Counted from the stretch's first letter, positions 8,720 to 18,401 are shown. The stretch: 64,000 nucleotides of DNA from Nitrospira sp. (GCA_005116895.1 SWDO01000021.1:99811-163810); one strand, 5' to 3'. Translations and numbers: made by a program. Notes: generated by a model from the letters alone, not told the origin.

Positions 8720-9436
8720 CTAATCAACGTCGCAGAGCTCAGGCTGCAGCAGAACAACCTCACTGGACAGAGGCTGACGAAAGTTCATGCGGCAGTAGCA
8801 GGCATACGTCACATAGGTATCTTGCAGACAGTACTGCGCAAGCTCACGACCCTGCCTTTTCTCCCACATTTCAGCGACTTGTTCCCCACTACCCGACTTC
8901 GTTTCGACCTGTAATGCTCTAGCCAGGACGTCGAGCTTGACCCACCCCCTCGTATCCCAATTACTCCAGATGGCCATCGTGTCATAGACCGGTTCGGTAC
9001 GGAACTTCGCAAGGTTGATATCGAGGCTGGGTTTCACTTGATTGATGATCGACCGCTTTTTGATGAAGGGCAGATCAAAGCCAAGTCCGTTGTGTGTGAT
9101 GAATAAGGCAGGGCGGTCTTGGGCTAATCTTGCCCAGAATTGGCGGAGCAGCTCGCGTTCGTCCCCCCCGAACCAAGCGATGGCGCTGCGAGCTTCCATC
9201 TGGTCGGAAAACTCCAGCAGGCCGATACAGACGATGCGGCTGAACGTCCCATCGAACGCCGACTTGGCGTACAGCTCATCCTCTGCGTGCCGGCGATCTT
9301 CTGCCGCACCTGCGGCAAAGAGGTCATACCCCTTATCCGCTTGGGGGGATTCACTGCTCATCGGCGTCTTCCCCGCCAAACGTGCCCATTCTTCACGAGG
9401 AGCTTGGACGGTTTCGATATCAAGCACCACCCTCAT
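8720..9436 (-). CDS. Predicted 3'-5' exonuclease of the PolB exonuclease-like family
   Basis: A 238-residue DnaQ-fold nuclease. Motif I is the N-terminal LDIETV, motif II is FITHNGLGFDLPFI near residue 115, and motif III is YCLQDTYVTY near residue 215. These supply the four acidic metal ligands. It matches the stand-alone family related to the exonuclease domain of DNA polymerase B. Its start overlaps the stop of the Nudix gene by four bases. Co-expression with a Nudix hydrolase and MutY suggests a DNA repair or nucleotide sanitation unit. Confidence 0.82.
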   Translation of the reverse strand: MRVVLDIETVQAPREEWARLAGKTPMSSESPQADKGYDLFAAGAAEDRRHAEDELYAKSAFDGTFSRIVCIGLLEFSDQMEARSAIAWFGGDERELLRQFWARLAQDRPALFITHNGLGFDLPFIKKRSIINQVKPSLDINLAKFRTEPVYDTMAIWSNWDTRGWVKLDVLARALQVETKSGSGEQVAEMWEKRQGRELAQYCLQDTYVTYACYCRMNFRQPLSSEVVLLQPELCDVD

Positions 9437-9837
9437 CGTGAAACTCCGAACGCATCACGCCGCAAGGCTTCGATCACCGCGTAGTCTGCCGGCGGAAACG
9501 TAAACTGCGTGAGATCTTCAGGATAGACCCAGCGGATTTCTTCACAACCGATAGGCAGGGGTTTCCCCTGTTCAATAGCACATCGAAAAAAATGCAACTC
9601 GATAATTTGATCCAGATAGTCGTGCCGAATGACCCGATACGGAATAGGTTGGTCAATGCGAACACTCAGCTCTTCAAACAGCTCTCGTTGCAAACACTCC
9701 GTGAGCGATTCGCCCATTTCCCGTTTGCCTCCAGGGAACTCCCAGAAACCCGCCAAGTGGGCACCAGGCTTTCGACGGGCGATTAAATAGCGACCGTCAC
9801 GGCGGATGAGCCCTGCCGCCACTTCAATGACTTGCAT
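9433..9837 (-). CDS. MutT-type Nudix hydrolase
   Basis: A 134-residue Nudix protein. The Nudix box is complete: G-x5-E-x7-REL-x-EE reads as GKREMGESLTECLQRELFEE at about residues 37-56. The FWEFPGG before it is typical of MutT/NudG enzymes that clear oxidised nucleotides such as 8-oxo-dGTP. The ATG at 9837 follows AGGAGTGATC, a good ribosome-binding site; an upstream ATG at 9861 would overlap mutY and lacks one. It lies 13 bases downstream of a MutY that lacks the related C-terminal domain. Confidence 0.85.
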   Translation of the reverse strand: MQVIEVAAGLIRRDGRYLIARRKPGAHLAGFWEFPGGKREMGESLTECLQRELFEELSVRIDQPIPYRVIRHDYLDQIIELHFFRCAIEQGKPLPIGCEEIRWVYPEDLTQFTFPPADYAVIEALRRDAFGVSR

Positions 9838-9850
9838 GATCACTCCTAAA

Positions 9851-10564
9851 TTACCGTTCACGCGTCGCCGGGCGGAACGGATATGTCTTACAGAACGACT
9901 TCATCGGACACAGGAGACAATAGGGATCACGAGCCGTGCATACCATCGCTCCGAAGTCCATAATCGCCTGATTAAAGTCATACCCTTTCCCACGCGGGAT
10001 CAAGGTTTCGGACAATTCCCATAGCATCGTCTTCTGTACCTTAGGATCACCTTCAGCGACAAACACCCTGTGCAAGACACGGATCACGTTCGTGTCTAGA
10101 ATGGGCGCATCTTCATTGAACGCGAAGGAGCGAATTGCCCCCGCAGTATACCGCCCGATCCCTTTGAATGAGAGCAACTCCTCAGCATCGTTGGGGAGTT
10201 TTCCCCCATACCGTTCCACCGTTTCACAGGCGATCCCGTGCAGTCGTTCCGGGCGAATGTTGTACCCAAGGGGATACCAGGTCTTCCTGACATCGGCGAC
10301 CGGAGCCTCTGCCAAGTCTTCGAAGCTCGGATAACGTTTCAAAAACTCGTGGTACTTAGGGATCACCCGATCAACTTGGGTCTGCTGAAGCATCACCTCT
10401 GAGACGAGGATATGATACGGGTCTGAGGTTTTCCGCCAGGGTAAATCCCGGCCATGTTCCCTATACCACTTCAGAAGCCTCAGTTGAAATCGACGCTTAG
10501 TAGAACGCTCGGGGAGAACGGACTTGCCAGGTTGTTTCTTGTTGGAGGGACGTCTCGTAGGCAT
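9851..10564 (-). CDS. mutY: MutY-type adenine/mismatch DNA glycosylase, catalytic domain only
   Basis: A 237-residue HhH-GPD glycosylase. Visible are the LPW motif, the catalytic Glu in VSEVMLQQTQV, the helix-hairpin-helix LLSFKGIGRYTAGAI, the catalytic Asp in LDTNVIRV, and a 4Fe-4S loop C-x6-C-x2-C-x5-C near the C-terminus. E. coli MutY is about 350 residues; the C-terminal 8-oxoG-reading domain is missing here. The closing LWELSETLIPRGKGYDFN region also resembles archaeal mismatch glycosylases of the MIG type. Substrate could be A:8-oxoG or another mismatch. The start at 10564 is chosen over 10603 for a normal N-terminus. Confidence 0.88.
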   Translation of the reverse strand: MPTRRPSNKKQPGKSVLPERSTKRRFQLRLLKWYREHGRDLPWRKTSDPYHILVSEVMLQQTQVDRVIPKYHEFLKRYPSFEDLAEAPVADVRKTWYPLGYNIRPERLHGIACETVERYGGKLPNDAEELLSFKGIGRYTAGAIRSFAFNEDAPILDTNVIRVLHRVFVAEGDPKVQKTMLWELSETLIPRGKGYDFNQAIMDFGAMVCTARDPYCLLCPMKSFCKTYPFRPATRER

Positions 10565-10680
10565 ATATGAAGTCCTATAGCCGCAGTCTCTCGACCGCGC
10601 CATTGTAGGAGTCCACTTCCTCCAAAATCAAATGCGCCGATCACCTACTGAAGTGAAAGAACGTTTAGAAAATGGCGTCG

Positions 10681-11595
10681 TTACTGCTGGAGGTCGGAGG
10701 GGGTTGAAACAGCATAGACCTTGAGATGGGGTTCAGTCTGAAAACTTGCCTGGGCCTGCCGAGCTGCCGTCTCGTCACGAAACACACCAAAGACCGTGGC
10801 CCCACTCCCCGACAATAACGCAGCCTCGGCCCCTTCAGCGAACAGTTTCCGCTTGATTCTGTGAAGTGCTGGATGGGTCTTGAACACTGCGGTTTCAAAA
10901 TCGTTTTCAGCCACCTGAAGCACACTCTCCCATGAGAGCGCAGAAGTTTTCCCCAGCGCCGCGTGGGCCTCCGAAAGCGGCCGCACCTCCGTTCGGCTTA
11001 TGGAAAGCTGCTGATACGCCCACTTTGTTTCGACCGGAAACCCTGGATTCACCAGGACCACCCATCGGCTCCCCTTGAGTTGCACGGGGTCCACCTTCTC
11101 ACCCCTCCCTTCCACAATTGCGGAAGGAGCGAAAAAGAAGAATGGGACGTCGCTTCCAAGTGCTTGGCCAACGTGAGCCATCTTCTCCATCGACCACCCT
11201 AAATTCAACAGCTGGTTCAGCCCGATAATCGTCGCAGCCGCATCACTACTCCCGCCTCCCAACCCGGCTCCCATCGGAATTCGCTTTGCGAGCACCAGAT
11301 CCAATCCAATGACTCGTCCACTATGCTCAAGTACCGCCGCTGCGGCACGATAGACCAGGTTGGAAGAGTCTGTCTTCAACGAAGAGTCATCGCATTGCAA
11401 GGCGATGGACGAATGTTTGTCGCTGAGGGAGATCGAAAGCTCGTCCTCCAACTGCACACTCTGCATCAGCGACCAGAGATTATGATACCCATCTGGCCGA
11501 CGGTCGAGAATGCGGAGCACGAGATTGATTTTTGCGGGGGCGAAAACGGTAAGAGACGTGGATAAGACGGTCGATCGGGAAGATGGATTAGTCAC
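10681..11595 (-). CDS. ispE: 4-diphosphocytidyl-2-C-methyl-D-erythritol kinase
   Basis: GHMP kinase of the MEP isoprenoid pathway; it phosphorylates CDP-methylerythritol. The 304 residues show APAKINLVLRI near residue 20, RRPDGYH, and the ATP loop PMGAGLGGGSSDAAA near residue 107, plus LLSGSGATVFGVF in the C-terminal half. GTG start at 11595 with AAGGAGGT upstream. It overlaps the end of the upstream response-regulator gene by eight bases, so it is coupled to it. Undecaprenyl phosphate for the wall genes nearby comes from this pathway. Confidence 0.94.
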   Translation of the reverse strand: MTNPSSRSTVLSTSLTVFAPAKINLVLRILDRRPDGYHNLWSLMQSVQLEDELSISLSDKHSSIALQCDDSSLKTDSSNLVYRAAAAVLEHSGRVIGLDLVLAKRIPMGAGLGGGSSDAAATIIGLNQLLNLGWSMEKMAHVGQALGSDVPFFFFAPSAIVEGRGEKVDPVQLKGSRWVVLVNPGFPVETKWAYQQLSISRTEVRPLSEAHAALGKTSALSWESVLQVAENDFETAVFKTHPALHRIKRKLFAEGAEAALLSGSGATVFGVFRDETAARQAQASFQTEPHLKVYAVSTPSDLQQ

Positions 11596-12973
11596 GACCT
11601 CCTTTTATAGCATACTTCTCCAGGCGATACCGAAATGATCTGGTGTTCAGACGGAGCATGCGCGCGGCTTTCTTTTTGACCCATTTTGATCGCTCAAGTG
11701 CCTTCAGCAACAAATCCTTTTCGATGCCGTTGATGAGCCCCTCAAGATCCAGCCCCTCGTCAGTCAGATCCATCGGCATCGCCGTGTGCTGCGACTGCGT
11801 CGCAGGTCGATGAAGCCATCCATGCACCTCAGCGTCGGTCACAAGCTCTGCTGTTGCAAATGCAACGACCCGTTCGATCAGATTCTCCAACTCACGAACG
11901 TTGCCACGCCATTCATGACTCAGCAATACATGCATGGCTTCCTGGCTAATCACAGGCTTGGGCTTGCCGCTTTCTTTTGAAAACCGTTCCAGAAAGTGAT
12001 TGACCAGTAACGGAATATCACCGGTACGCATGCGCAAGGGTGGAAGCCGTATAGGGATCACGTCCAACCGATAGTAGAGGTCTTCTCGGAACGAACCATC
12101 CGCAACCGCTTTCTCAAGATCTTTGTTAGTGGCGGCTACCACACGCACATCGACCTTGACGTCGTGATTGCCACCGACCCGTCTAAATTCTCGCTCCTGA
12201 ATCACGCGCAGAAGCTTGACCTGAATGGTAGGAGTCGTATCACCGATCTCATCGAGAAAGATGGTCCCTCCATCAGCCACCTCGAATAATCCGGCTTTGT
12301 TGGCAATAGCCCCTGTAAACGAACCCTTCATGTGGCCGAACAGTTCACTCTCCAACAGCGTCTCAGGTACGGCACTGCAGTTAACCGCCACAAACGGCAT
12401 GACGCTTCTGGCGCTGTTGTAGTGAATCGCACGCGCGACCAACTCTTTTCCTGTTCCACTTTCGCCGCAGATCAAGACATTGCTTTTCGAGTCAGCAACT
12501 TTCCGCACGACATCGAACACCTTCTGCATCGCCTCGCTCTGGCCGATGAGCTGCGCGAATGACGACTGACTGGCCATCTCCCGCTTGAGGAGCATGTTCT
12601 CGGTTGTGAGACGCCGTTTTTCCAGCGCATTCCGGATGATCAGCTGAACTTCATCGACCTGGAATGGCTTGGTCAGATAATCGTACGCGCCTTGCTTCAT
12701 AGCCTCGACGGCGGAATCCGCGCTGGCAAAGGCCGTGATGATCAGCACGACTGTTTCCGGTGAGGCAGACTTGACGGCCTTCAGAACCTCCATGCCGTCG
12801 ATCTTCGGCATCCTCAAATCGGTGATGACCAGATCAAAGATTTCTTTATTCAGAAGCTCAATGGCTTCTTCTCCGTCCATGGCGCTGGTCACGGCATACC
12901 CAGCCCGTTTGAGCATGATGCTCAATACGTCGCGCAAGCTTTGTTCGTCATCGACGACTAGGATCTTTTCCAC
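11588..12973 (-). CDS. pilR: Sigma-54-dependent response regulator, PilR/NtrC type
   Basis: A 461-residue transcription activator. Receiver domain 1-120 with phospho-acceptor Asp in [11 protein letters not shown]+ domain with Walker A GESGTGKE and Walker [13 protein letters not shown]-terminal Fis-type helix-turn-helix ([22 protein letters not shown]). The sigma-54 contact loop reads GSFTGA rather than the usual GAFTGA. It sits directly after a membrane histidine kinase (16-base overlap) and near pilC, which favours a PilS-PilR pair controlling type IV pilus genes. The pilus assignment is by context only. Confidence 0.85.
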   Translation of the reverse strand: MEKILVVDDEQSLRDVLSIMLKRAGYAVTSAMDGEEAIELLNKEIFDLVITDLRMPKIDGMEVLKAVKSASPETVVLIITAFASADSAVEAMKQGAYDYLTKPFQVDEVQLIIRNALEKRRLTTENMLLKREMASQSSFAQLIGQSEAMQKVFDVVRKVADSKSNVLICGESGTGKELVARAIHYNSARSVMPFVAVNCSAVPETLLESELFGHMKGSFTGAIANKAGLFEVADGGTIFLDEIGDTTPTIQVKLLRVIQEREFRRVGGNHDVKVDVRVVAATNKDLEKAVADGSFREDLYYRLDVIPIRLPPLRMRTGDIPLLVNHFLERFSKESGKPKPVISQEAMHVLLSHEWRGNVRELENLIERVVAFATAELVTDAEVHGWLHRPATQSQHTAMPMDLTDEGLDLEGLINGIEKDLLLKALERSKWVKKKAARMLRLNTRSFRYRLEKYAIKGGRD

Positions 12974-14652
12974 GGCTCTCTACCTTCGTGCCAGAGTCGT
13001 ACTCCTGAATCCGCCGTACAAGGCAAGCAAACGCCAAATCGTGTTCCGTGCCCTTCCTGGCTTTCCACTTTGATCCACCCTCCGTGAAGATCGACGATGC
13101 GATGGACTGCTGCCAACCCCAACCCAGAGCCTCGCTTTTTGGTAGTGAAAAACGGAAGGAATATTTTGCCGAGATTGTTCTTCGGGATGCCTTCTCCGGT
13201 ATCATGAAATGAGATCTCTACCACCTCAGCCTTTCGCCCGCCGACATCAACCTTTCTACCCCCCGTCGCGATCGTCAGTTGCCCACCTTTCGGCATGGCA
13301 TCGAAAGCATTCACCGCCAGGTTCCAGAACACTTGTTTCATTTGATCCTGATCCACTTGCGCGGGCAATGCCCCGGTGCACGGTGTCGCCGCGATGGTGA
13401 TATTCGTTCTGCTTCGTGCTTCATGTTGTACCAGATCAAGAGTCTCAGCAAGGACTTTGTTTAAATCGTACTCTGCTAAATTTAGCGCTGGCGGCCTGGC
13501 ATACTGAAGAAACTCTGTGATGATCGTATCTAGCCGTGTCGCTTCCCGAACTGCAATTTCCATCAAGCGCTGGCTGGTTTCATCGGCCAGGAGATCCTTT
13601 CGTAGCATTTGCATCGCTCCAGCCAGTGCACCCAAGGGATTCCTAATTTCGTGGGCCATTCCCGCCGACATCTCCCCGAGGCTGGCCAACCACTCCTTCC
13701 GCTGCATTTCTTCTTCGAGATCACGGATCTGAGTGAGATCTTTGAACACGCCAACCAGTCCCGTTTGCTCTCCACGCTCATGCAAAGGCGCGAGTGTCAT
13801 GCCGAGAATCAACCGATTGCCATCGGATCGTTTACACTCCACTTCGAACCGCATGTTGGAGAACACATCTTGCGCGAGATCGTCATCGTGCTGACTGGGA
13901 TGCCAGTTAAACACTTCCCGCCAGGGACGCCCCTGTACTTGCGCAAAGCTATAACCCGTGGCTTCCTGCGCCGCGGGGTTGAAGGAAGTAATCCGACCCT
14001 TCTCTTCGGTCGTAAAGACGCCGCTGCTGATACTGTGAACGATATTCTCATGGAATGCTTGAAGGCGGCTCAGGCCCTGTTCTTTTTCACGAAGCGATTG
14101 ATCTACCAGCCGAAGCTGATCCGCAAGGGCGCCGCTTAAGAAGCCGACGACGAGGAACGCCAGACCGTAGACACCGAACGCATGGAGTGTTTCAGCGGCA
14201 CTGAGGTCAGCATGAGGCAACCATCCCCAGACTTCAGCAAGGCCGTAGAGCTGCACATTCGTGAGAATCCCAAACAGGATGATGCAGAGGCTGGCCGTCA
14301 AAAGGCCCACCCGGCGACGCGGGACCAAACTTGCGACCGTCACACTGATCACATAGAGCACTGCGAACGGACTTTCGATTCCGCCCGTCCTGGCAATCAA
14401 GACCGTCTCCAGTAAAAAGTCGACGGCAATCTGAGCCCAGGCAAACTGCACAAGCACTTGAGGAGTAGTCAGTAGCCGGAAAATGAACGCGTAAAGAATC
14501 GTGACCGCATAGGTGAAGATGATCAGGGCATAGAACGTTTCAACCCGTTCGCCCTTGGTGACCTGAAAGGCGAGGGAAAGCCCTAACAGGACGGTGACGA
14601 TAACGACTCGCCACCCCATTAACCGGTAGATTCTTGTTTTGATATCGCCCAT
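12958..14652 (-). CDS. pilS: Membrane sensor histidine kinase, PilS/NtrB type
   Basis: A 564-residue kinase. About six transmembrane helices in residues 10-180 form the sensor, followed by a PAS domain (about 205-310), the HisKA helix with the phospho-acceptor His in GMAHEIRNPLGAL, and an HATPase domain with the N-box VNAFDAMP, G1 DTGEGIP and G2 GSGLGLAAV. A multi-helix PilS-like sensor plus PAS fits PilS. The start is the ATG at 14652; a GTG three codons upstream is also possible. It is coupled to the regulator gene that follows. Confidence 0.85.
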   Translation of the reverse strand: MGDIKTRIYRLMGWRVVIVTVLLGLSLAFQVTKGERVETFYALIIFTYAVTILYAFIFRLLTTPQVLVQFAWAQIAVDFLLETVLIARTGGIESPFAVLYVISVTVASLVPRRRVGLLTASLCIILFGILTNVQLYGLAEVWGWLPHADLSAAETLHAFGVYGLAFLVVGFLSGALADQLRLVDQSLREKEQGLSRLQAFHENIVHSISSGVFTTEEKGRITSFNPAAQEATGYSFAQVQGRPWREVFNWHPSQHDDDLAQDVFSNMRFEVECKRSDGNRLILGMTLAPLHERGEQTGLVGVFKDLTQIRDLEEEMQRKEWLASLGEMSAGMAHEIRNPLGALAGAMQMLRKDLLADETSQRLMEIAVREATRLDTIITEFLQYARPPALNLAEYDLNKVLAETLDLVQHEARSRTNITIAATPCTGALPAQVDQDQMKQVFWNLAVNAFDAMPKGGQLTIATGGRKVDVGGRKAEVVEISFHDTGEGIPKNNLGKIFLPFFTTKKRGSGLGLAAVHRIVDLHGGWIKVESQEGHGTRFGVCLPCTADSGVRLWHEGREPWKRS

Positions 14653-14809
14653 GGGCCCCACCCGCCGTCATGACGTGATTAGACCCATACTCATGTTCAT
14701 CGAGAAATGTGGTGCCGAGATGACATCGAGGTAGGGTCTATTCAGCTCCTAACGATCAGAGTCAGCCTTCTCCAATGAATATATTCCTGCGAAACAAGCG
14801 CATCCGTGT

Positions 14810-16027
14810 TCATGAGCTGATTGCATTGGCCATTGTGAAGATAGGCAGATACATGGCCACCACGATGAATCCGATGAGGACTCCGAGAAAAACCATCATC
14901 ATCGGTTCCAGCAATGCAGTCAGTGAGGCAACCGCCTGATCCACCTCGTCCTCGTAAAAATCTGCGATTTTCCCTAGCATGGCGTCGAGCGCACCCGTTG
15001 ATTCGCCAACTGCAATCATGTGTGTCACCATCTTCGGGAATACCTGACTTTTCGCGAGAGGCTCGGAAATCGTCTTGCCTCCGCTGATACTCACCCTCGC
15101 GTTGATTAGAGCTTCTTCAATGATTTTGTTACCCGACGTCTTCGCGCAAATCGTCAAGGCGTCCAATAACGGCACGCCGCTGGTTATGAGCGTCCCCAAC
15201 GTTCTCGTGAACTTCGCTACCGACGCCTTTCGCACTAAATCTCCAAAAACAGGCAGCTTGAGGAGCAACTTATCCATCTGGTACTTTCCCTTGGCCGTTG
15301 CATAGTATTTCTTGAACGCGACGACTGCGAGAATGCCCCCACCAAGAATGATGTACCAGCTCGACTGAGCAAAATTACTCATATCAATCACGAGCTGAGT
15401 GGGACCAGGAAGCGCCACCTTTCCACCGGACATATCTTTGAACATCTTCTCAAACACCGGAATCACGAAGATCATTAATACGGCAATCACGATAAAGGCG
15501 ATTCCCAAAATCGACGCCGGGTACACCATGGCGCTCTTGATTTGCCCCTTCAATTTCATCGCTTTTTCAATATACTTGGAAAGTCGACCAAGAATGGTAT
15601 CGAGCAACCCCCCCACTTCGCCCGCATGCACCATGTTGACATACAGATCATCAAAAACTTTGGGGTGCCTGCGGAGGGCATCTGAAAACGTCGAGCCTCC
15701 CTCGACTTGAACTTTGATCGCACCCACAGACTTCCTCAGCGCTGCATTCTCTGATTGGTTCGATAGGATTTCTAGACACTGAATCAAGGGCAACCCAGCA
15801 TTAATCATGGTCCCAAACTGCCTGGTAAAAACGACCAAGTCCTTTTCGCTCACTCCGCCACCAAGCTTAAAACTGAATCCCTCTTGGGCCGCCTTCTCCT
15901 CAAGGCTCGTCACCACCACGCTTTGTTTGCGTAGTTGCTCCACCGCTTCATCGCGCGACTTCGCGACGAGTTCACCCTTTTTCACCGCTCCGGACTTGCT
16001 CCGCCCGACATATGCAAACGTGGCCAT
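14810..16027 (-). CDS. pilC: Type IV pilus inner-membrane platform protein PilC (GspF family)
   Basis: A 405-residue inner-membrane protein with two repeated GspF domains (about 70-195 and 275-395). The second contains the family pattern around GTLITSGVPLLDAL and VGESTGALD. It anchors the pilus motor ATPases and passes pilin to the growing fibre. Start MATFAYVGR is standard. pilB, pilT and pilin genes are not adjacent. It has its own promoter upstream. The sensor-regulator pair lies just downstream after a 157-base gap. Confidence 0.9.
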   Translation of the reverse strand: MATFAYVGRSKSGAVKKGELVAKSRDEAVEQLRKQSVVVTSLEEKAAQEGFSFKLGGGVSEKDLVVFTRQFGTMINAGLPLIQCLEILSNQSENAALRKSVGAIKVQVEGGSTFSDALRRHPKVFDDLYVNMVHAGEVGGLLDTILGRLSKYIEKAMKLKGQIKSAMVYPASILGIAFIVIAVLMIFVIPVFEKMFKDMSGGKVALPGPTQLVIDMSNFAQSSWYIILGGGILAVVAFKKYYATAKGKYQMDKLLLKLPVFGDLVRKASVAKFTRTLGTLITSGVPLLDALTICAKTSGNKIIEEALINARVSISGGKTISEPLAKSQVFPKMVTHMIAVGESTGALDAMLGKIADFYEDEVDQAVASLTALLEPMMMVFLGVLIGFIVVAMYLPIFTMANAISS

Positions 16028-16090
16028 AGATTCTCGTCCTGTTATGGCTCCCTGAGCCGGTTATACGGGAAGACTGAGGCTACGAAGCGT

Positions 16091-16119
16091 AGTCTACTGG
16101 GGGGTCGGAAACCTGTCAA
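16091..16119 (-). promoter_or_regulatory. Sigma-70-like promoter for pilC
   Basis: Minus-strand TTGACA (16119-16114), 17-bp spacer, TAGACT (16096-16091). The predicted start near 16084 leaves a leader of about 57 bases before pilC. Confidence 0.6.
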
Positions 16120-16175
16120 AAACAATTGAAATATTTACCCGACGCTCGAAGAGGTCGTATTTGCAGCCGAGATCA

Positions 16176-16718
16176 TTAGGCAAGCGGAGGCGCCACATTC
16201 GTGTCACGATACCCTCGATACAGGTAATGTAACCCTGAGGCCAGTGTGAATCCAACCATGAGGACGATGAGTGGAGTAAGCATGGAACGGTCGAGTCCTC
16301 GCCATGTCAAAAGGACAATCAACAGGACATAGCTCAACTGAAACAACGTCGTTCCTTTTCCCAAAATCGTCGGTGTCACATTAATCGGTGTATTGGTGAC
16401 GTGAGCCACCACGGTCCCCAATAGGAGAATAATGTCCCGGCTCACGACCAGAATGACCAGCCAGGACGGCACCAAATGCAGCATCGCCAGCGAGATGAAA
16501 CTCGACGTCAGCAGCAGCTTGTCTGCCAGAGGGTCAAGTACGGTCCCTAATCGTGTGCGCTGATTCAGTTTGCGTGCAAGATAACCGTCAATGGCATCCG
16601 TCAGTCCGGCGATGAGTAGTGTCGAGAGTGCGAACCCATATGAGCCGTAGGTCATGAACCCTATGTAGACGGGGATCAGGAGGATGCGAAGGATCGTGAG
16701 GCTATTGGGGATATTCAT
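16176..16718 (-). CDS. pgsA: CDP-diacylglycerol--glycerol-3-phosphate 3-phosphatidyltransferase
   Basis: Inner-membrane enzyme that makes phosphatidylglycerol phosphate. The 180 residues start MNIPNSLTILRILLIP and carry the full CDP-alcohol motif D-x2-DG-x2-AR-x8-G-x3-D-x3-D (DAIDGYLARK ... GTVLDPLADK) at about residues 41-67, with several hydrophobic helices. Length is normal. A second CDP-alcohol transferase in this window (45900-47336) is much longer and clearly a different enzyme. Confidence 0.92.
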   Translation of the reverse strand: MNIPNSLTILRILLIPVYIGFMTYGSYGFALSTLLIAGLTDAIDGYLARKLNQRTRLGTVLDPLADKLLLTSSFISLAMLHLVPSWLVILVVSRDIILLLGTVVAHVTNTPINVTPTILGKGTTLFQLSYVLLIVLLTWRGLDRSMLTPLIVLMVGFTLASGLHYLYRGYRDTNVAPPLA

Positions 16719-16759
16719 GGGATGGAATTAGCCGCGCCTCTGACTGGATGAGGGGTGGC

Positions 16760-16788
16760 ATCATAGTAATCGACGCGACGCTTGTCAA
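16760..16788 (-). promoter_or_regulatory. Sigma-70-like promoter for pgsA
   Basis: Minus-strand TTGACA (16788-16783), 17-bp spacer, TATGAT (16765-16760). This is close to consensus and gives a leader of roughly 35 bases before the ATG at 16718. Confidence 0.65.
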
Positions 16789-16792
16789 CGAG

Positions 16793-16822
16793 TTGCAGCC
16801 TGTATTGATGACCTTCTATAAT
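16793..16822 (+). promoter_or_regulatory. Promoter for the small protein at 16874
   Basis: TTGCAG (16793-16798), 18-bp spacer, TATAAT (16817-16822). It is back to back with the pgsA promoter; the two -35 elements are only a few bases apart. Confidence 0.5.
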
Positions 16823-16873
16823 TAAGGGATAGAGACTTGTCGTCAATTGTTATTTCTGGGGGATTAAGAAAGC

Positions 16874-17191
16874 ATGAGCACATTGCCACTGATGTTTAAG
16901 AAAGAAGGATTGGTCGAGAAACATCAGCTTGAAGGAGTTGATCCGAGTGATCGATATTTCAACCGCACCATTCTGGTCAATCGGACCCCATCGGGATACT
17001 CGGGGAAGATTATGTATGAAGCCTTCGTTGTTGAGAGTCGCTCACACTCGACCATTGCCGCAACAGTGAAAGAATTAGTGGATAAACTTCAAGGGTTCGG
17101 GTTCACTCGCATGAGAACGCGGGCCAATTTTAAAGGAACTCGCTATCTCGCCGAAAAAGAAACGTGGCTTGACTACCCAGATCCGGCTTAA
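16874..17191 (+). CDS. Hypothetical small cytoplasmic protein
   Basis: A 105-residue soluble protein with no signal peptide or membrane helix. It is rich in basic and aromatic residues and ends with FTRMRTRANFKGTRYLAE. A GGGGG stretch about ten bases before the ATG can serve as ribosome-binding site and a promoter lies upstream, so expression is credible. The stop overlaps the stop of the convergent serine hydrolase gene by four bases. Function unknown. Confidence 0.7.
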   Translation: MSTLPLMFKKEGLVEKHQLEGVDPSDRYFNRTILVNRTPSGYSGKIMYEAFVVESRSHSTIAATVKELVDKLQGFGFTRMRTRANFKGTRYLAEKETWLDYPDPA

Positions 17192-18324
17192 ATCGAGCCG
17201 ATGAATTCCTGATACACCAGATCATGGATCGCCGGACGGAACTCCCGAATCGCTTCATTCTTGTTCGATGGATGCACGCGATTTGAGAGCAGAACGACCT
17301 CCAGCTCTCGCACGGGATCAATCCAGAGGGAAGTCCCCGTGTAGCCGAGATGGCCAAATGATTGAGCTGCGAAATGGCATCCTGCAGATGAAGGGACTGA
17401 CGGTGTATCCCACCCAAGCGCCCAACTGGAAGATCTTTCCAATTTCTGTCTTCGCGTAAATTCATGGACCATGCCCCGATCGAGGATTGTCACTCGGCCA
17501 AGATACGCTCCCAACCACTCGCCTGAGATCGCCAACACTGCGTCTACAGTCCCAAACAGCCCGGCATGACCAGCCTCACCACCCAACGCAGCTGCATTCT
17601 GATCGTGGACTTCTCCACATAAGAGATGTCCTCGCCATTGATCAATTTCCGTCGGCGCTACACCACCTATATCGGCATCTAGGCTATTAGAAAATGCACG
17701 GTGCTGTCCGGGCAGGATAAATCCGATTTGGGGCTCCCCCAATGGGTACACAATGTGGTCAAGAAAATATTCGCTCATTGATTGTCCGCTGATTCGCTCA
17801 ATAATAAAGCCGAGCAACATGAAGCCGAGATCACTGTACAGGCTGCGCGTGCCCCGTTCATATACCGGCGTCTCAGACTGAATGAGGCGAAGCATAGCCC
17901 GTTTGGCCTGCTCTCGCTCTCCAGCCGACGAAGGGATTGCTCCATCCGGTCTGAGCTGTTCATAGAATCCCCGCCAGCCAGGCAAACCGGAAGAATGCGT
18001 CAGTATGTGGCGGATCGTCGCAGAGCCGATGAACGTATCGACACATTCTGGAAGATGGTCGGCCACAGAGTCATCAAGCTGGCAACGGCCTTTCTGCATC
18101 AACAAAACGAGGGCCGTAACGGTGGCCAACGGTTTTGTCAACGAAGCCAGGTCATAAATTGTGGAGGGACTGACGGGAGATCCTGGAGAGACGGTTGAAA
18201 GATGACCGGCATGAACGCGAGAAACCGGCCTATTGCCACACCGCACCGCCAATACGGCCCCCGGAAAGACCCCGGCGGTCACGGCTCGATCGAGTGCTGC
18301 TTGGATCACACTAAGATTGGGCAT
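17188..18324 (-). CDS. Serine hydrolase of the beta-lactamase / class C PBP fold
   Basis: A 378-residue protein. The catalytic Ser and Lys are in LASLTKPLA (SxxK) near residue 62, the Tyr motif is LYSDLGFML near 163, and the third motif is HLGYTGTSL near 330. No signal peptide is seen, so it may act in the cytoplasm. Members include esterases, D-aminopeptidases and penicillin-binding-like enzymes; substrate cannot be told. It lies after divIVA, separated by 77 bases, and next to cell-wall genes, so a role in muropeptide turnover is possible (inference). Confidence 0.85.
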   Translation of the reverse strand: MPNLSVIQAALDRAVTAGVFPGAVLAVRCGNRPVSRVHAGHLSTVSPGSPVSPSTIYDLASLTKPLATVTALVLLMQKGRCQLDDSVADHLPECVDTFIGSATIRHILTHSSGLPGWRGFYEQLRPDGAIPSSAGEREQAKRAMLRLIQSETPVYERGTRSLYSDLGFMLLGFIIERISGQSMSEYFLDHIVYPLGEPQIGFILPGQHRAFSNSLDADIGGVAPTEIDQWRGHLLCGEVHDQNAAALGGEAGHAGLFGTVDAVLAISGEWLGAYLGRVTILDRGMVHEFTRRQKLERSSSWALGWDTPSVPSSAGCHFAAQSFGHLGYTGTSLWIDPVRELEVVLLSNRVHPSNKNEAIREFRPAIHDLVYQEFIGSI

Positions 18325-18401
18325 CGGGATGAGGATGACGAGACATGCTCAGGGGTAATGATCACGCATGACGCATGCGGTAGCACTCTCACCCCGAACG
18401 G

